A DNA stretch of 64,000 bases from JBAZDC01 sp041654595 (GCA_964551305.1 CAZKBT010000006.1:1-64000); one strand, 5' to 3'. Counted from the stretch's first letter, positions 35,432 through 43,897 are shown. Program-made: numbers and translations. The notes: generated by a model from the sequence alone, not told the origin.

Positions 35432-36122
35432 GCGAGACCGGGCTTGCCGCCATGGCTCGCCGCAGGCGCTGCGTGGCGGCGCGGCCCAGCGCCAGCGGCT
35501 CGACTCCGTTGGCGAATACCACTTGCGTCTGGTGGCTGGACGTGTCGGTTACATGGGATACGTGATCGAGATTGATGATGAAAGACCGGGATAGAAAGCA
35601 GAAAGGCGGCGAGGGCAGTTGCGCCGCGAGACGTTTGAGCGTGGTATGCATCAGCTCGTTTGCATGATGGGTGCTGCACAGGCGCACGTAGTCCCCCTGC
35701 GCTTGCACGAATGTCAGATCCCGGATCTTGATGAATCGCTTGCCCGTTTTGGTGCGCATGTTCAGGCCGGTGGCGTAGGGTTGCAATCGGAGCAGGGTTT
35801 GGGCGAGCCGGTCGGGATCGACCGGCTTGAGCAGATAATCGATCGCCTGGACATCGAACGCCCGGGCAGCGTAGTCATTGTGCGCCGTGACAAAAATCAC
35901 GGCGGGCTTTGCGTCCAGGTCTTCCAGCAGGTCGAAACCCGTGTGGTTCGTCAGTTCGATGTCCAGGAACAGGGCATCGGGCCCGTGTTCCCGGATGAGC
36001 CTGCGGGCGTGCTCGAGGGAGTCGGCTTCGCCGACGACGTGCACGCCCGATGCCGCTTCCAGCAGCCGCTTCAGATAGCGTCGGGCCGGCGCCTCATCGT
36101 CGATAATCAGTGCGCGTAACAA
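35403..36122 (-). CDS. LytTR-type response regulator
   Basis: A 239-aa response regulator of the AlgR/LytR class: receiver domain 1-118 with acidic pocket D8/D9, phospho-acceptor Asp54 (LFLDIEL) and Lys in YLLKPVD; LytTR DNA-binding domain about 130-235 (FIKIRDLTFVQAQGDYVRL, FLSRSFIINLDHV). The TTG at 36122 is chosen because AGGGAGAG lies four bases upstream; the open frame extends further but with no ribosome site and a poorly conserved leader. It is divergent from its probable kinase and converges on the autotransporter, with a 29-bp overlap of coding ends. Confidence 0.88.
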   Translation of the reverse strand: MLRALIIDDEAPARRYLKRLLEAASGVHVVGEADSLEHARRLIREHGPDALFLDIELTNHTGFDLLEDLDAKPAVIFVTAHNDYAARAFDVQAIDYLLKPVDPDRLAQTLLRLQPYATGLNMRTKTGKRFIKIRDLTFVQAQGDYVRLCSTHHANELMHTTLKRLAAQLPSPPFCFLSRSFIINLDHVSHVTDTSSHQTQVVFANGVEPLALGRAATQRLRRAMAASPVSLKMEPPISA

Positions 36123-36169
36123 TTTACTCTCCCTGGAGCGACCGCGTGAAATAACGTCTGTTTTGTCGG

Positions 36170-36201
36170 TATCTTTCTGTAAGTAATTGATATCTTTCTG
36201 T
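36170..36201. promoter_or_regulatory. Phased direct repeat, likely LytTR binding site
   Basis: TATCTTTCTGT occurs exactly twice, at 36170-36180 and 36191-36201, a 21-bp period (two helical turns). LytTR regulators such as AgrA bind pairs of short direct repeats at this spacing. It sits in the 152-base region between the divergent regulator and kinase genes, so autoregulation of both is likely. Confidence 0.6.
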
Positions 36202-36274
36202 TGGAATATATAGCATATCCATTTTTTGGTACACCTTCCGCCCTGCGCGGGCATGAATTTATAGGCGGCACATC

Positions 36275-37351
36275 ATGATTTCGACCACGTTCAGCCGGGA
36301 GCTGCTCCAAGGGGAATCCGCGCGGGGTTTTTGGCGAGCCCACATCGCGGGTTGGTTTTTCCTTGCCGTTATCGGATTCAGCAGCCGGGCGGCGGTATTC
36401 GGCAGCACCGAGGCCGCATTCTGGCTGACGCTGGTCCTGGATCCGCTGGCTTTTGCCCTGACCAGCATCGCGGCGGTGATGCTCGCGCGCCATCCGCCCA
36501 CGCTGCGGGCGCCTTTTCTGGCGCTGTTTTGCGTGATCCCGCTGTGCGCGGTTTCCGCCTTGCTGGCCGGCATCGGCTATGGTGTTCATCTTCTCTTGGT
36601 ACCAGGAATACTGTCCGAGGTTCCACAGCATCAGTTCAGGATGGCATTTATGTATTACATGGGCATGCTGTCCATCTGGTCGCTGATCTACTTCGGCATG
36701 GCGGCCGAGCTCTCGGCCCGCACCGAGCGTTTCCTCAAGATCGGCGCCGAGACCCGGGCGCTGCGCCTGGAGCTCGAGCATCTGCAGCTGCAGATAGAAC
36801 CTCATTTCCTGTTCAATTCCCTCAATACCATCGTGGCTGAAATCGCGGAACGGCCGGCCATCGCCGAAGAGATGACGCGGCGCCTGGCCGACTACCTGCG
36901 GTACTCCCTCGACAGGCGTGGCCGGGGTCTATGCCGCGTGGAAGAGGAGATCGACGCGGCCCAGGCTTATGTGCGGATAGTGGCCTTGCGTTTCGACAAG
37001 CGGCTCGAATGCCATTGCCGGATCGATCCCGCCACGCTCGATGTCGAGATTCCCCACATGACGCTGCAGGGCTTGGTGGAGAATGCGATCAAGCATGGCA
37101 TGCGCGCCGACTACGAGAATTTTCCGGTCACGATCCATACGCGGCGGCATGAAGATCAAACGATCATCGAAGTGATCAATCCGGGAAATCTGCGGGCGCC
37201 TTTCGGCTTGTCCCAGGGAGGCGCGGGGCTGAACAATCTTTGCCGCCGACTGGAATTGAGATATGACGGCCGGTACGAGTTCTTGCTGGAGCAGCGCGGC
37301 GAGAACATCGTGGCCACGGTAAAGCTGCAGGGTGTCCCCGCACCGCTCTAG
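36275..37351 (+). CDS. LytS/AlgZ-type sensor histidine kinase
   Basis: A 358-aa membrane kinase. Four hydrophobic segments span roughly residues 23-145. The His_kinase domain starts with QLQIEPHFLFNSLNT (phospho-acceptor His177) and is followed by an HATPase domain with LVENAIKHGM (N box) and GGAGLNNLCRRL (G box). This compact architecture, with no HAMP or PAS, is the normal partner of LytTR regulators. It is divergent from the LytTR gene across the phased repeat. The signal sensed is unknown. Confidence 0.9.
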   Translation: MISTTFSRELLQGESARGFWRAHIAGWFFLAVIGFSSRAAVFGSTEAAFWLTLVLDPLAFALTSIAAVMLARHPPTLRAPFLALFCVIPLCAVSALLAGIGYGVHLLLVPGILSEVPQHQFRMAFMYYMGMLSIWSLIYFGMAAELSARTERFLKIGAETRALRLELEHLQLQIEPHFLFNSLNTIVAEIAERPAIAEEMTRRLADYLRYSLDRRGRGLCRVEEEIDAAQAYVRIVALRFDKRLECHCRIDPATLDVEIPHMTLQGLVENAIKHGMRADYENFPVTIHTRRHEDQTIIEVINPGNLRAPFGLSQGGAGLNNLCRRLELRYDGRYEFLLEQRGENIVATVKLQGVPAPL

Positions 37352-37492
37352 CGCGGCCGGATCCGCGTCGCGCGCCGGCGGGATGCGTTCGAAGAGGTAC
37401 ATGCTCCGGTTGTCATGATAGGATTGGGCAGGGCGGCCGTCGTTGCGAAGCCGCGCTTGGCGAGTACCTTTCTTTCGTTGATAAGGACACTT

Positions 37493-38350
37493 ATGACACC
37501 ATCGAATCGACGCATTCTTTTTCACCGATTGGCGGCCGCGTCCGCTTTTGTATTGGCGCTGGGCGCCGCTCACGCGCAAAACAGCCGGGATGCGGCCGGC
37601 GACGCGCGGTCCGAGGCCGCGGCGTACGAGCCCCAAGTAGGCCAGGCGGGCAAAGATGTGATCTGGGTGCCGACCTCCGAGGCGCTGGTGGATCATATGC
37701 TGCGCATGGCGAAGATCACCCCCGAAGATTATCTGGTCGATCTCGGTTCGGGCGACGGCCGCACGGTGATCACCGCCGCGCAGCGCGGCACCCGCGCGCA
37801 CGGTATCGAATTCAATCCGGACATGGTCGAGCTTTCACGCGAGGCGGCGCGCAAAGCCGGCGTCGCCGACAAAGCGACGTTCGCCGAAGGCGATATTTTC
37901 GAGTCTGACTTCTCCGACGCCACCGTCGTGACGATGTTCCTGCTGCCGGAACTGAACTTGCGCCTGCGTCCCATATTGCTGGACATGAAGCCGGGCACGC
38001 GCTTGGTCTCGAACTCTTTCGACATGGGAGACTGGGAGGCGGACGAGTCCACGGACGGCGGCCCCGAGTGCAAGTCCTATTGCCTGGCCTATAAATGGAT
38101 CGTCCCCGCCAAGGTCGCAGGCACCTGGACGCTGGACGACGGTTCGACGCTAACCTTGGACCAGACCTTCCAGAAGCTGGCGGGACATCTTGCGGCAAAC
38201 GGCGAGCGGCACGCCCTCAGCGAGGCCGTCATGCAAGGCAAGCGCATCGTCTTCACCGCCAATGGCCGCCAGTACATGGGGCAAGTCGAAGCCGACAGGA
38301 TGGTCGGCGAGGGCGCCGACGGCAAAGCCTGGGGCGCCAAGCGCGGCTGA
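37493..38350 (+). CDS. Exported SAM-dependent methyltransferase-like protein
   Basis: A 285-aa protein with a Sec-type signal peptide (MTPSNRRILFHRLAAASAFV and a further segment ending AHA) followed by a class I methyltransferase fold. Motif I is VDLGSGDGRTVI (about 86-97), motif II the acidic end of the next strand in HGIEFNPDMVELSR, and FAEGDIFE follows. The C-terminal 90 residues (WIVPAKVAGTW onward) form an extra domain. AAGGACACTT precedes the ATG at 37493. S-adenosylmethionine is not known to be abundant in the periplasm, so either the N terminus is a membrane anchor facing inward, or the protein has another role. A hairpin terminator follows. Confidence 0.78.
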   Translation: MTPSNRRILFHRLAAASAFVLALGAAHAQNSRDAAGDARSEAAAYEPQVGQAGKDVIWVPTSEALVDHMLRMAKITPEDYLVDLGSGDGRTVITAAQRGTRAHGIEFNPDMVELSREAARKAGVADKATFAEGDIFESDFSDATVVTMFLLPELNLRLRPILLDMKPGTRLVSNSFDMGDWEADESTDGGPECKSYCLAYKWIVPAKVAGTWTLDDGSTLTLDQTFQKLAGHLAANGERHALSEAVMQGKRIVFTANGRQYMGQVEADRMVGEGADGKAWGAKRG

Positions 38351-38370
38351 CAAGAAAAAAGTTCCTGGCT

Positions 38371-38396
38371 TAGTGGAAACCACTATTTCAATTTTT
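38371..38396 (+). terminator. Terminator after the methyltransferase-like gene
   Basis: TAGTGG-AAA-CCACTA stem-loop followed by TTTCAATTTTT, about 20 bases after the stop codon at 38350. Confidence 0.65.
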
Positions 38397-38430
38397 CCCG
38401 GAGCTTTTACACTCCCCACGTGAAGTTGTT

Positions 38431-38442
38431 GTGAAATTTCAC
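38431..38442. promoter_or_regulatory. Palindrome GTGAAATTTCAC upstream of allA
   Basis: A perfect 12-bp palindrome 70 bases before the ureidoglycolate lyase start, in the 160-base gap that must hold its promoter. It resembles a regulator operator; which protein binds is unknown. Confidence 0.35.
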
Positions 38443-38512
38443 GAGCATGCCAGCTAGATGGCAGGCTTTCGCGTCGAACGAATCGTGGGGAGGCGGCCAG
38501 CGCCGCGTGACA

Positions 38513-39064
38513 ATGAAAACCATCACACTGAGACCTCAGCCGCTTGCCAGCGCGCGTTTTGCGCCGTATGGAAAAGTCATCGGCGAACCCGGCCACGGCG
38601 AACCCGACTTCGTCGGCTCCTCGGGCACCCAGGGGTGGAAGGTGGAGATGGATATCGCCAAGCCGCTCTACATGGCGCTCAGCACGCCGCCTGTCGGCCA
38701 TCTCGTCACGCAACTGGAACGCCATTTGAATGTGACCCAGGCGTTTTTCCCCCTGGGAGGCGGAATGGCCGCGCTGGCCGTCGCCAAACCGACCGAAGGC
38801 GACGCCTTGCCGGGTCCGGCGGACGTCGAGGTTTTCCTGTTGGACGGCAGCGTGGGCTACGTGCTGCACAAGGGCACCTGGCATGGCCTGGACCGCGTGC
38901 CCGTGACCGAGGCAAGCACCATGTGGCTGATGATCACCGACTCGGACACGCAAGCCGATCTGGCTAACGTGCCTTCAGGCGGCGCCCGGCACACTCATCT
39001 TCTGGAATTGCGGCAGGCTTGGAACGCGGTGATCGAGATCGACGTGCGGGGTCTGGCAAAATGA
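38513..39064 (+). CDS. allA: Ureidoglycolate lyase family protein
   Basis: A 183-aa protein of the AllA/ureidoglycolate hydrolase family, which releases urea from ureidoglycolate to give glyoxylate at the end of allantoin breakdown. Characteristic segments are ARFAPYGKVIG at the N terminus, HLNVTQAFFPLGG in the middle, and HKGTWHGLDRVPV in the C-terminal half. The ATG at 38513 is chosen; a GTG six bases earlier is an alternative. No allantoinase or other ureide genes are adjacent, although a PuuE-like deacetylase lies 16 kb away in another operon. The role is therefore assigned by family only. Confidence 0.8.
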   Translation: MKTITLRPQPLASARFAPYGKVIGEPGHGEPDFVGSSGTQGWKVEMDIAKPLYMALSTPPVGHLVTQLERHLNVTQAFFPLGGGMAALAVAKPTEGDALPGPADVEVFLLDGSVGYVLHKGTWHGLDRVPVTEASTMWLMITDSDTQADLANVPSGGARHTHLLELRQAWNAVIEIDVRGLAK

Positions 39065-39065
39065 G

Positions 39066-39224
39066 GCCCGCCACCGACCGGCGAGCCGCTATGTCGTGGG
39101 AGCGGTCACGCTGTTTGTCGTGGCCTTGGGGATCACGTCGATCGTGAACAATCCCAACATGCAGTGGGGCGTGGCGTCGGCGGGCATAGAGCGATCGGAA
39201 ATCAACCCCGAGCCTCGCCGCTAG
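39066..39224 (+). pseudogene. Possible remnant of an amino-acid ABC permease N terminus
   Basis: The frame reads ...ASRYVVGAVTLFVVALG then ITSIVNNPNMQWGVASAG, one hydrophobic helix followed by an N-P-N-x-Q-W segment of the kind found after the first helix in polar amino-acid ABC permeases; it then stops after about 20 unrelated residues. There is no ribosome site and the best start is a GTG at 39096. It may be a truncated relic or a chance membrane-like frame. Confidence 0.25.
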
Positions 39225-39269
39225 GCTTGTTGGCGTTTTCTTGCAGGCTGGTAAAGTACCGCATATCGA

Positions 39270-39944
39270 ATGTCTAGCGAGCTTCCGTTGAGAACATCAC
39301 AGAACCCGGTCCGAAGGGCGCTGCCTCAAGGCGAGCAAGCGTATTCCCTGCTGCGCGACCGGATCATTTCGTTGGAGCACAAGCCTGGGGAATATCTCAA
39401 TATTGCGTCGCTCGTCGATGAAACAGGGTTTGGCCGCACGCCGATCAACCAGGCGCTGCAGCGCCTGGCGTCCGAAGGGCTGGTCAGCATACTTCCAAGA
39501 AAAGGCATATTGATCGCGCCCTTGTCCATCGATTCGGCGCTGGATCTCATCGAAGTGCGCATCGTCAACGAGCGGCTGAGCGCCAGATTGGCGGCCCAGC
39601 ATATCGATAAAGAAAGCATCGAACGCTTGCGCGCCGCCGCCGCCGGCTTCGAAAGCGCGGTCGAGTCGAACACCATAAGCCAGATCATGAACTCGGACCG
39701 CATGTTTCATGAAACGATGGTCTCCATCGCCGCCAACCAGCACTTGGCCGACATATTGAATGTGCTGCATGCGCAATCCCAGCGCTTCTGGGCCGTCTCG
39801 CTCAGCGCGCCCCAGCATGTCGGCGAAGTCATCGTCGAGCATCGCCACATCGTCGATGCGATCGCCAAGGGCGATGCGGATCTGGCCGCCGACTGCGTCG
39901 AAACACACATACGTTCGTTTCGGCTGGCGTTGACGGGAAGGTAG
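39270..39944 (+). CDS. GntR-family regulator with FCD domain
   Basis: A 224-aa regulator: winged helix at about 20-90 (EQAYSLLRDRIISLEHKPGE, then GFGRTPINQALQRLASEGLV), and an all-helical FCD effector domain at 95-215 with its metal-binding pattern (Asp/His in NSDRMFHETM, EHRHIVDAI, ETHIRSF). FCD-GntR proteins control uptake and use of small carboxylates. It may control the EamA transporter that follows after 84 bases on the same strand, or the upstream allA gene; the sequence does not decide. Confidence 0.88.
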   Translation: MSSELPLRTSQNPVRRALPQGEQAYSLLRDRIISLEHKPGEYLNIASLVDETGFGRTPINQALQRLASEGLVSILPRKGILIAPLSIDSALDLIEVRIVNERLSARLAAQHIDKESIERLRAAAAGFESAVESNTISQIMNSDRMFHETMVSIAANQHLADILNVLHAQSQRFWAVSLSAPQHVGEVIVEHRHIVDAIAKGDADLAADCVETHIRSFRLALTGR

Positions 39945-40028
39945 GCGTTCGCCAAGGATCGAAGGCGAGCTTGAACGCGTTTTGCGGGACGTGTCGCTAC
40001 CTTATGGTAAGGTGTCCGGGGTATTGAC

Positions 40029-40943
40029 ATGCGGTTGGCTTTCATGCGCTCGGATTCTTTCATCAATGCCGCGGGAAAACCCAGGCCCATCGTCGGCATT
40101 GCCTGGATGGCGGGCTGCCTGGCGTCGTTTTCCAGCATGGCGATCGCGTCGCGTGAACTGTCCGATACGATGTCCATCTTCCAGATTCTGCTACTGCGTT
40201 CGGTGGTGGGCCTGGCCGTCATGCTGATCGTGGCCCGCCGTTTGCTTCCGAAGCTGCTCCAGCTCGCGAATCTTCGGTTGCATGCCGTTCGCAACCTCAT
40301 TCATTTCAGCGCCCAGTACTGCTGGACCGTGGGCATCGTGATGCTGCCGCTGGCCGATGTCTTCGCCTTGGAATTCACCATGCCGATCTGGGCTGCGTTC
40401 TTTGCCTGGCTCGCGCTCGGCGAGCGGATTACCCGCGCCCGCGCCCTGGCGACCGCGGCCAGTTTCATCGGCGTGCTCATCGTACTGCAGCCGGGCTTCA
40501 AGGCGATCGATCCGGCGGCGCTGATCGTGCTGATGGCGGCCGCAGGCTACGGGGCCTCGGCCGTAATCGTCAAGCGGCTGACCGCTGACTCGTCCCCTGG
40601 ATTGATCGTCTTGTGGATGATGATCATGCAGTTTCCCATGGCGTTGGCGGCGCTGCTGATAAGCGGCGGCTGGGTGATGCCGGGATGGGACGACGTCCCC
40701 TGGATTCTGCTTGTGGGACTGTCCATGCTGACCGCGCATTATTCGATGGCGCGGGCGCTCACGGTCATGGATGCGTCACTGGCCATTCCCATCGATTTTC
40801 TGCGCGTGCCGCTTATCGCCATCCTGGGCTGGCTGTTGTATGGGGAAGGGCTTAGCACGGCGGTTTTCGCGGGTGCCGCGCTGATCGCCGGCTCCAACTA
40901 TTTGGCCATGCGCGCGGAATTGCGCGCTCCTAAAGCCAAATGA
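40029..40943 (+). CDS. EamA/DMT-family transporter
   Basis: A 304-aa membrane protein with ten predicted helices formed by two EamA repeats (about 20-150 and 165-295). WAAFFAWLALGERIT closes the first repeat and PLIAILGWLLYGEGLS the second, both with the conserved Gly-Glu. Members export metabolites or amino acids. An ATG 15 bases downstream could also serve. It converges on frmR with a 15-base gap. Confidence 0.88.
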   Translation: MRLAFMRSDSFINAAGKPRPIVGIAWMAGCLASFSSMAIASRELSDTMSIFQILLLRSVVGLAVMLIVARRLLPKLLQLANLRLHAVRNLIHFSAQYCWTVGIVMLPLADVFALEFTMPIWAAFFAWLALGERITRARALATAASFIGVLIVLQPGFKAIDPAALIVLMAAAGYGASAVIVKRLTADSSPGLIVLWMMIMQFPMALAALLISGGWVMPGWDDVPWILLVGLSMLTAHYSMARALTVMDASLAIPIDFLRVPLIAILGWLLYGEGLSTAVFAGAALIAGSNYLAMRAELRAPKAK

Positions 40944-40958
40944 GCGCGGCGGCCGCGC

Positions 40959-41249
40959 TCATTTGAGGTACGTGCGCAAAAGCTTCATGAGGGCGTCGAT
41001 TTCCGCATCGGGATCGGTGGCGGCTCGCTTGAGATCGTGCGTCTTGGCCGACCCGAAAAGCTCGCGCAGATGACTGTCCAGCACTTCGCTCATCAAGCCG
41101 TTGGCCGCTCCCCGCAACGCGGCGATCTGCTGCAGCAGCGAGCGGCAATCGGTGCCTTCCTCGACAGCCCGCTCGAGGGCTTCGGCCTGGCCCTTGATAC
41201 GGCGCAAGCGCATGACGGCGCGTTTCTTGTCTTCTGGCGAGTATGGCAT
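40959..41249 (-). CDS. frmR: Formaldehyde-responsive repressor FrmR
   Basis: A 96-aa all-helical repressor of the CsoR/RcnR/FrmR family. Cys35 in TDCRSLLQQIAALRGAANGL is the residue that reacts with formaldehyde in FrmR; the N-terminal Pro2 and His near residue 60 (DSHLRE) are also kept. Additional Cu-binding cysteines of CsoR are missing, which favours FrmR. GAGGAG precedes ATG. It is third in the frmA-fghA-frmR run, 59 bases after fghA, so the repressor is part of the operon it controls through the two operators at 43315-43356. Confidence 0.9.
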   Translation of the reverse strand: MPYSPEDKKRAVMRLRRIKGQAEALERAVEEGTDCRSLLQQIAALRGAANGLMSEVLDSHLRELFGSAKTHDLKRAATDPDAEIDALMKLLRTYLK

Positions 41250-41308
41250 GACGTGCCGCTCCTCAGGGGAGAAAAAAGATCGATAAAAAGCGGCTGAGGG
41301 ATCGGAGC

Positions 41309-42139
41309 CTAATCCTTCAAGGCTGCCGCGTGGTGCGCGACGTGCTCGCCGATGAAGCTGGCGATGAAGTAATAGCTGTGATCGTAGCCGGGCCTCAGGT
41401 TCAGGGTCAGGGGGTGGCCGGCTTCTTCGCAGGCGGCGCGCAGCAGCTCGGGACGCAGCTGGTTTTCCAGGAATTCATCCGCCAGCCCCTGGTCCACCAG
41501 GATAGGCAGCCGTTCGGCGGCAGACTTCAGCAATTCGACCGTGTCGTGAGCTTTCCATGCGTCGCGGTCGTCGCCCAGATAGGCTGCGAACGCTTTTTGT
41601 CCCCATGGCGCCTGGGTCGGCGCGACGATGGGGGAGAACGCGGATACGCTGCGATAGCGGCCGGGCTGGCTGAGCGCGATGCTCAAGGCGCCGTGCCCCC
41701 CCATGGAGTGGCCGCTGATGGCGCGCTTCCGGGTGGCGGGAAGCGATGCTTCGATCAAGTCGGGCAGTTCGTGCACGATGTAGTCGTACATGCGGTAGTG
41801 CGCAGCCCAGGGTTGCCGCGTCGCATTGACGTAGAACCCGGCTCCCTTGCCCAGGTCATAGGCGTCGTCGTCGGCGACGTCGTCGCCGCGCGGACTGGTG
41901 TCCGGCGCGACGAGTATGACGCCGTGTTCCGCCGCGTAGCGCTGTGCGCCGGCCTTGGTGATGAAGTTCTGCTCGGTGCAGGTCAGCCCCGACAGCCAGT
42001 ACAGCACAGGCAGCTTTCGGGTTTCGGCTTGCGGCGGCAGATACACGGCGACGTTCATCGCGCAGCCCAGCGTGACCGATGAATGTTGGTAGATGTCCTG
42101 CCAGCCCTGGAAGCAGGCATGGCGTGCTATTCGGTTCAT
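41309..42139 (-). CDS. fghA: S-formylglutathione hydrolase
   Basis: A 276-aa alpha/beta hydrolase that hydrolyses S-formylglutathione to formate and glutathione, the second step of formaldehyde detoxification. The nucleophile elbow is GHSMGGHGAL (Ser near 146), the acid Asp is in LVDQGLADEFL, and the histidine in GYDHSYYFI. LYWLSGLTCTEQNFITKAGA is the family signature. AAGGAAACGCC precedes the ATG; 24 bases separate it from frmA. Confidence 0.95.
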   Translation of the reverse strand: MNRIARHACFQGWQDIYQHSSVTLGCAMNVAVYLPPQAETRKLPVLYWLSGLTCTEQNFITKAGAQRYAAEHGVILVAPDTSPRGDDVADDDAYDLGKGAGFYVNATRQPWAAHYRMYDYIVHELPDLIEASLPATRKRAISGHSMGGHGALSIALSQPGRYRSVSAFSPIVAPTQAPWGQKAFAAYLGDDRDAWKAHDTVELLKSAAERLPILVDQGLADEFLENQLRPELLRAACEEAGHPLTLNLRPGYDHSYYFIASFIGEHVAHHAAALKD

Positions 42140-42163
42140 GGCGTTTCCTTGCCCGTAGCGGGC

Positions 42164-43273
42164 TCAATAGTTGATTACGGTGCGTATGGACTTGCCTTCG
42201 TGCATCAGGTCGAAGGCGTCGTTGATGCCATTCAAGTCCCGCGTGTGCGTGACGAAGGGGGCCAGGTCGATATCGCCCTTCATCGCGTCTTCCACCATGC
42301 CGGGCAACTGCGAGCGGCCCTTGACGCCGCCGAACGCGGAACCCATCCAGCGCCGGCCGGTGACCAGCTGGAAAGGCCGCGTGGAGATTTCCTGGCCCGC
42401 GCCGGCCACGCCGATGATGATGGACTGGCCCCAGCCGCGATGCGCGCATTCCAGCGCGGCGCGCATGACGTTGACGTTGCCGATGCATTCGAAGGAGTGA
42501 TCTACGCCCCAGCCCGTCATGTCGACGATCACTTCCTGGATGGGCTTGTCATGGTCCTTGGGATTGATGCAATCGGTCGCGCCGAAGGTGCGGGCAAGCT
42601 CGAACTTCGCGGGGTTGGTGTCGATGCCGATGATGCGGCCGGCCTTGGCCTGGCGGGCGCCCTGGATCACGGCCAGGCCTATGCCGCCCAGGCCGAATAC
42701 GGCCACGGTGTCGCCGGGCTGGACCTTGGCGGTATTGTGCACCGCGCCGATGCCGGTGGTCACGCCGCAGCCCAGCAGGCAGACATGCTCGGGGTTCGCG
42801 TCGGGGTTGATCTTGGCCAGCGATACTTCGGCCACGACGGTGTATTCGCTGAACGTGGAGCAGCCCATGTAGTGATAGATGGGTTGCCCCTTGTAGGAGA
42901 ACCGCGTGGTGCCGTCGGGCATCAGGCCTTTGCCCTGCGTGGCGCGGACGGCCACGCACAGATTGGTTTTGCCCGATTTGCAGAACAGGCATTCCCCGCA
43001 TTCGGCGGTATAGAGCGGTATGACGTGGTCACCCGGTTTCACGCTGGTCACGCCTTCGCCGACCTCGACCACGATGCCGGCGCCTTCATGCCCGAGAACG
43101 GCGGGGAACACGCCTTCGGGGTCGTCGCCCGATAGCGTGAATGCGTCGGTGTGACAGACGCCGGTATGAGTTATCTTGATGAGGACTTCGCCTTTGCGGG
43201 GCGGCTCGACGTCGATCTCGACGATTTCCAGCGGCTTTCCCGCCTCGAATGCTACTGCTGCGCGTGATTTCAT
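42164..43273 (-). CDS. frmA: S-(hydroxymethyl)glutathione dehydrogenase / class III alcohol dehydrogenase
   Basis: A 369-aa zinc alcohol dehydrogenase oxidising S-hydroxymethylglutathione to S-formylglutathione with NAD+. Catalytic zinc ligands are in GVCHTDAF, GHEGAG and LLGCGVTTG; structural zinc is held by CGECLFCKSGKTNLC; the cofactor loop is GLGGIGLAV. IIIGVAGAGQEISTRPFQLV is class III specific. It is first in the operon; its promoter region carries two FrmR-type operators. Confidence 0.96.
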   Translation of the reverse strand: MKSRAAVAFEAGKPLEIVEIDVEPPRKGEVLIKITHTGVCHTDAFTLSGDDPEGVFPAVLGHEGAGIVVEVGEGVTSVKPGDHVIPLYTAECGECLFCKSGKTNLCVAVRATQGKGLMPDGTTRFSYKGQPIYHYMGCSTFSEYTVVAEVSLAKINPDANPEHVCLLGCGVTTGIGAVHNTAKVQPGDTVAVFGLGGIGLAVIQGARQAKAGRIIGIDTNPAKFELARTFGATDCINPKDHDKPIQEVIVDMTGWGVDHSFECIGNVNVMRAALECAHRGWGQSIIIGVAGAGQEISTRPFQLVTGRRWMGSAFGGVKGRSQLPGMVEDAMKGDIDLAPFVTHTRDLNGINDAFDLMHEGKSIRTVINY

Positions 43274-43314
43274 GGCCAGATCCTTGATTAGAAGAAGTTG
43301 TCTTGATTGTCGTC

Positions 43315-43356
43315 ATACTATATGGGAGTATTCTACATCATACTCTGGGTGAGTAT
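43315..43356. promoter_or_regulatory. Two FrmR-type operators
   Basis: Two copies of ATACT-N7-AGTAT, at 43315-43331 and 43340-43356, with G-rich centres (ATATGGG and CTGGGTG). The centre-to-centre distance is 25 bp. CsoR/FrmR proteins bind G-tracts flanked by AT-rich inverted repeats like this. They lie 42-83 bases before the frmA start codon. Confidence 0.75.
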
Positions 43357-43515
43357 GGCAAGGACCAGGCCGGCATGACTCGTCCGGTGCGCGCGGCCGG
43401 ACATCATGGCCAAGGCGCGGGCCGCCGACGACGCGGGCACGCAAGGCGTGGACATGGTGTGGGCCGGCAGGGTTTGGTATAACTATGGCTATAGCATCTC
43501 TTGCAGGGTAAGGAA

Positions 43516-43776
43516 ATGTCCGTACAAACGTTGAGTCGATGCGGTGTCGCGCTATTTCTCGCCGCGTTGATTTCCGGCTGTTCTCTCCTGGGTTTCGGGG
43601 ACTCGGGCACCGAGTACGCCTCCGCCTCTCCGATTACCGATCAGTGCAGATGGAACCGAAGCAGCTGCATTTATGAGGGCAAGTACGAGCCGAACGAACG
43701 GGACTATGCCGAAGAGGAAGCCAAACGCCTGAATCGGATCGCCTCCGAAAGGCTGAGCCGCAACGCCATCAGGTAA
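43516..43776 (+). CDS. Small predicted lipoprotein (86 aa)
   Basis: A short exported protein with a lipoprotein signal peptide: hydrophobic stretch CGVALFLAALISGC, with LISGC as lipobox and the acylated cysteine near residue 22. The mature part is hydrophilic and has two cysteines (DQCRWNRSSCIYEGKYE) that could form a disulfide. I do not recognise a family. AGGG is about seven bases before the ATG. It precedes the iron cluster on the same strand but is separated by a Fur box, so it is probably its own unit. Confidence 0.6.
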   Translation: MSVQTLSRCGVALFLAALISGCSLLGFGDSGTEYASASPITDQCRWNRSSCIYEGKYEPNERDYAEEEAKRLNRIASERLSRNAIR

Positions 43777-43878
43777 AGACGGGCCAATTTCATGAGACCG
43801 TCGTTCAAGAATAATCGGGAGGCACGTATTCCGAGCAGGCGGCGAAGCTGCGCGGTAGATCCCTGAACCGTTTTGAAC

Positions 43879-43897
43879 GATAATGAGAATTATTGTT
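43879..43897 (+). promoter_or_regulatory. Fur box before the sigma factor gene
   Basis: GATAATGAGAATTATTGTT matches 15 of 19 positions of the consensus GATAATGATAATCATTATC. It lies 39 bases upstream of the FecI-like gene, so the sigma-anti-sigma pair should be iron-repressed. Confidence 0.85.
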
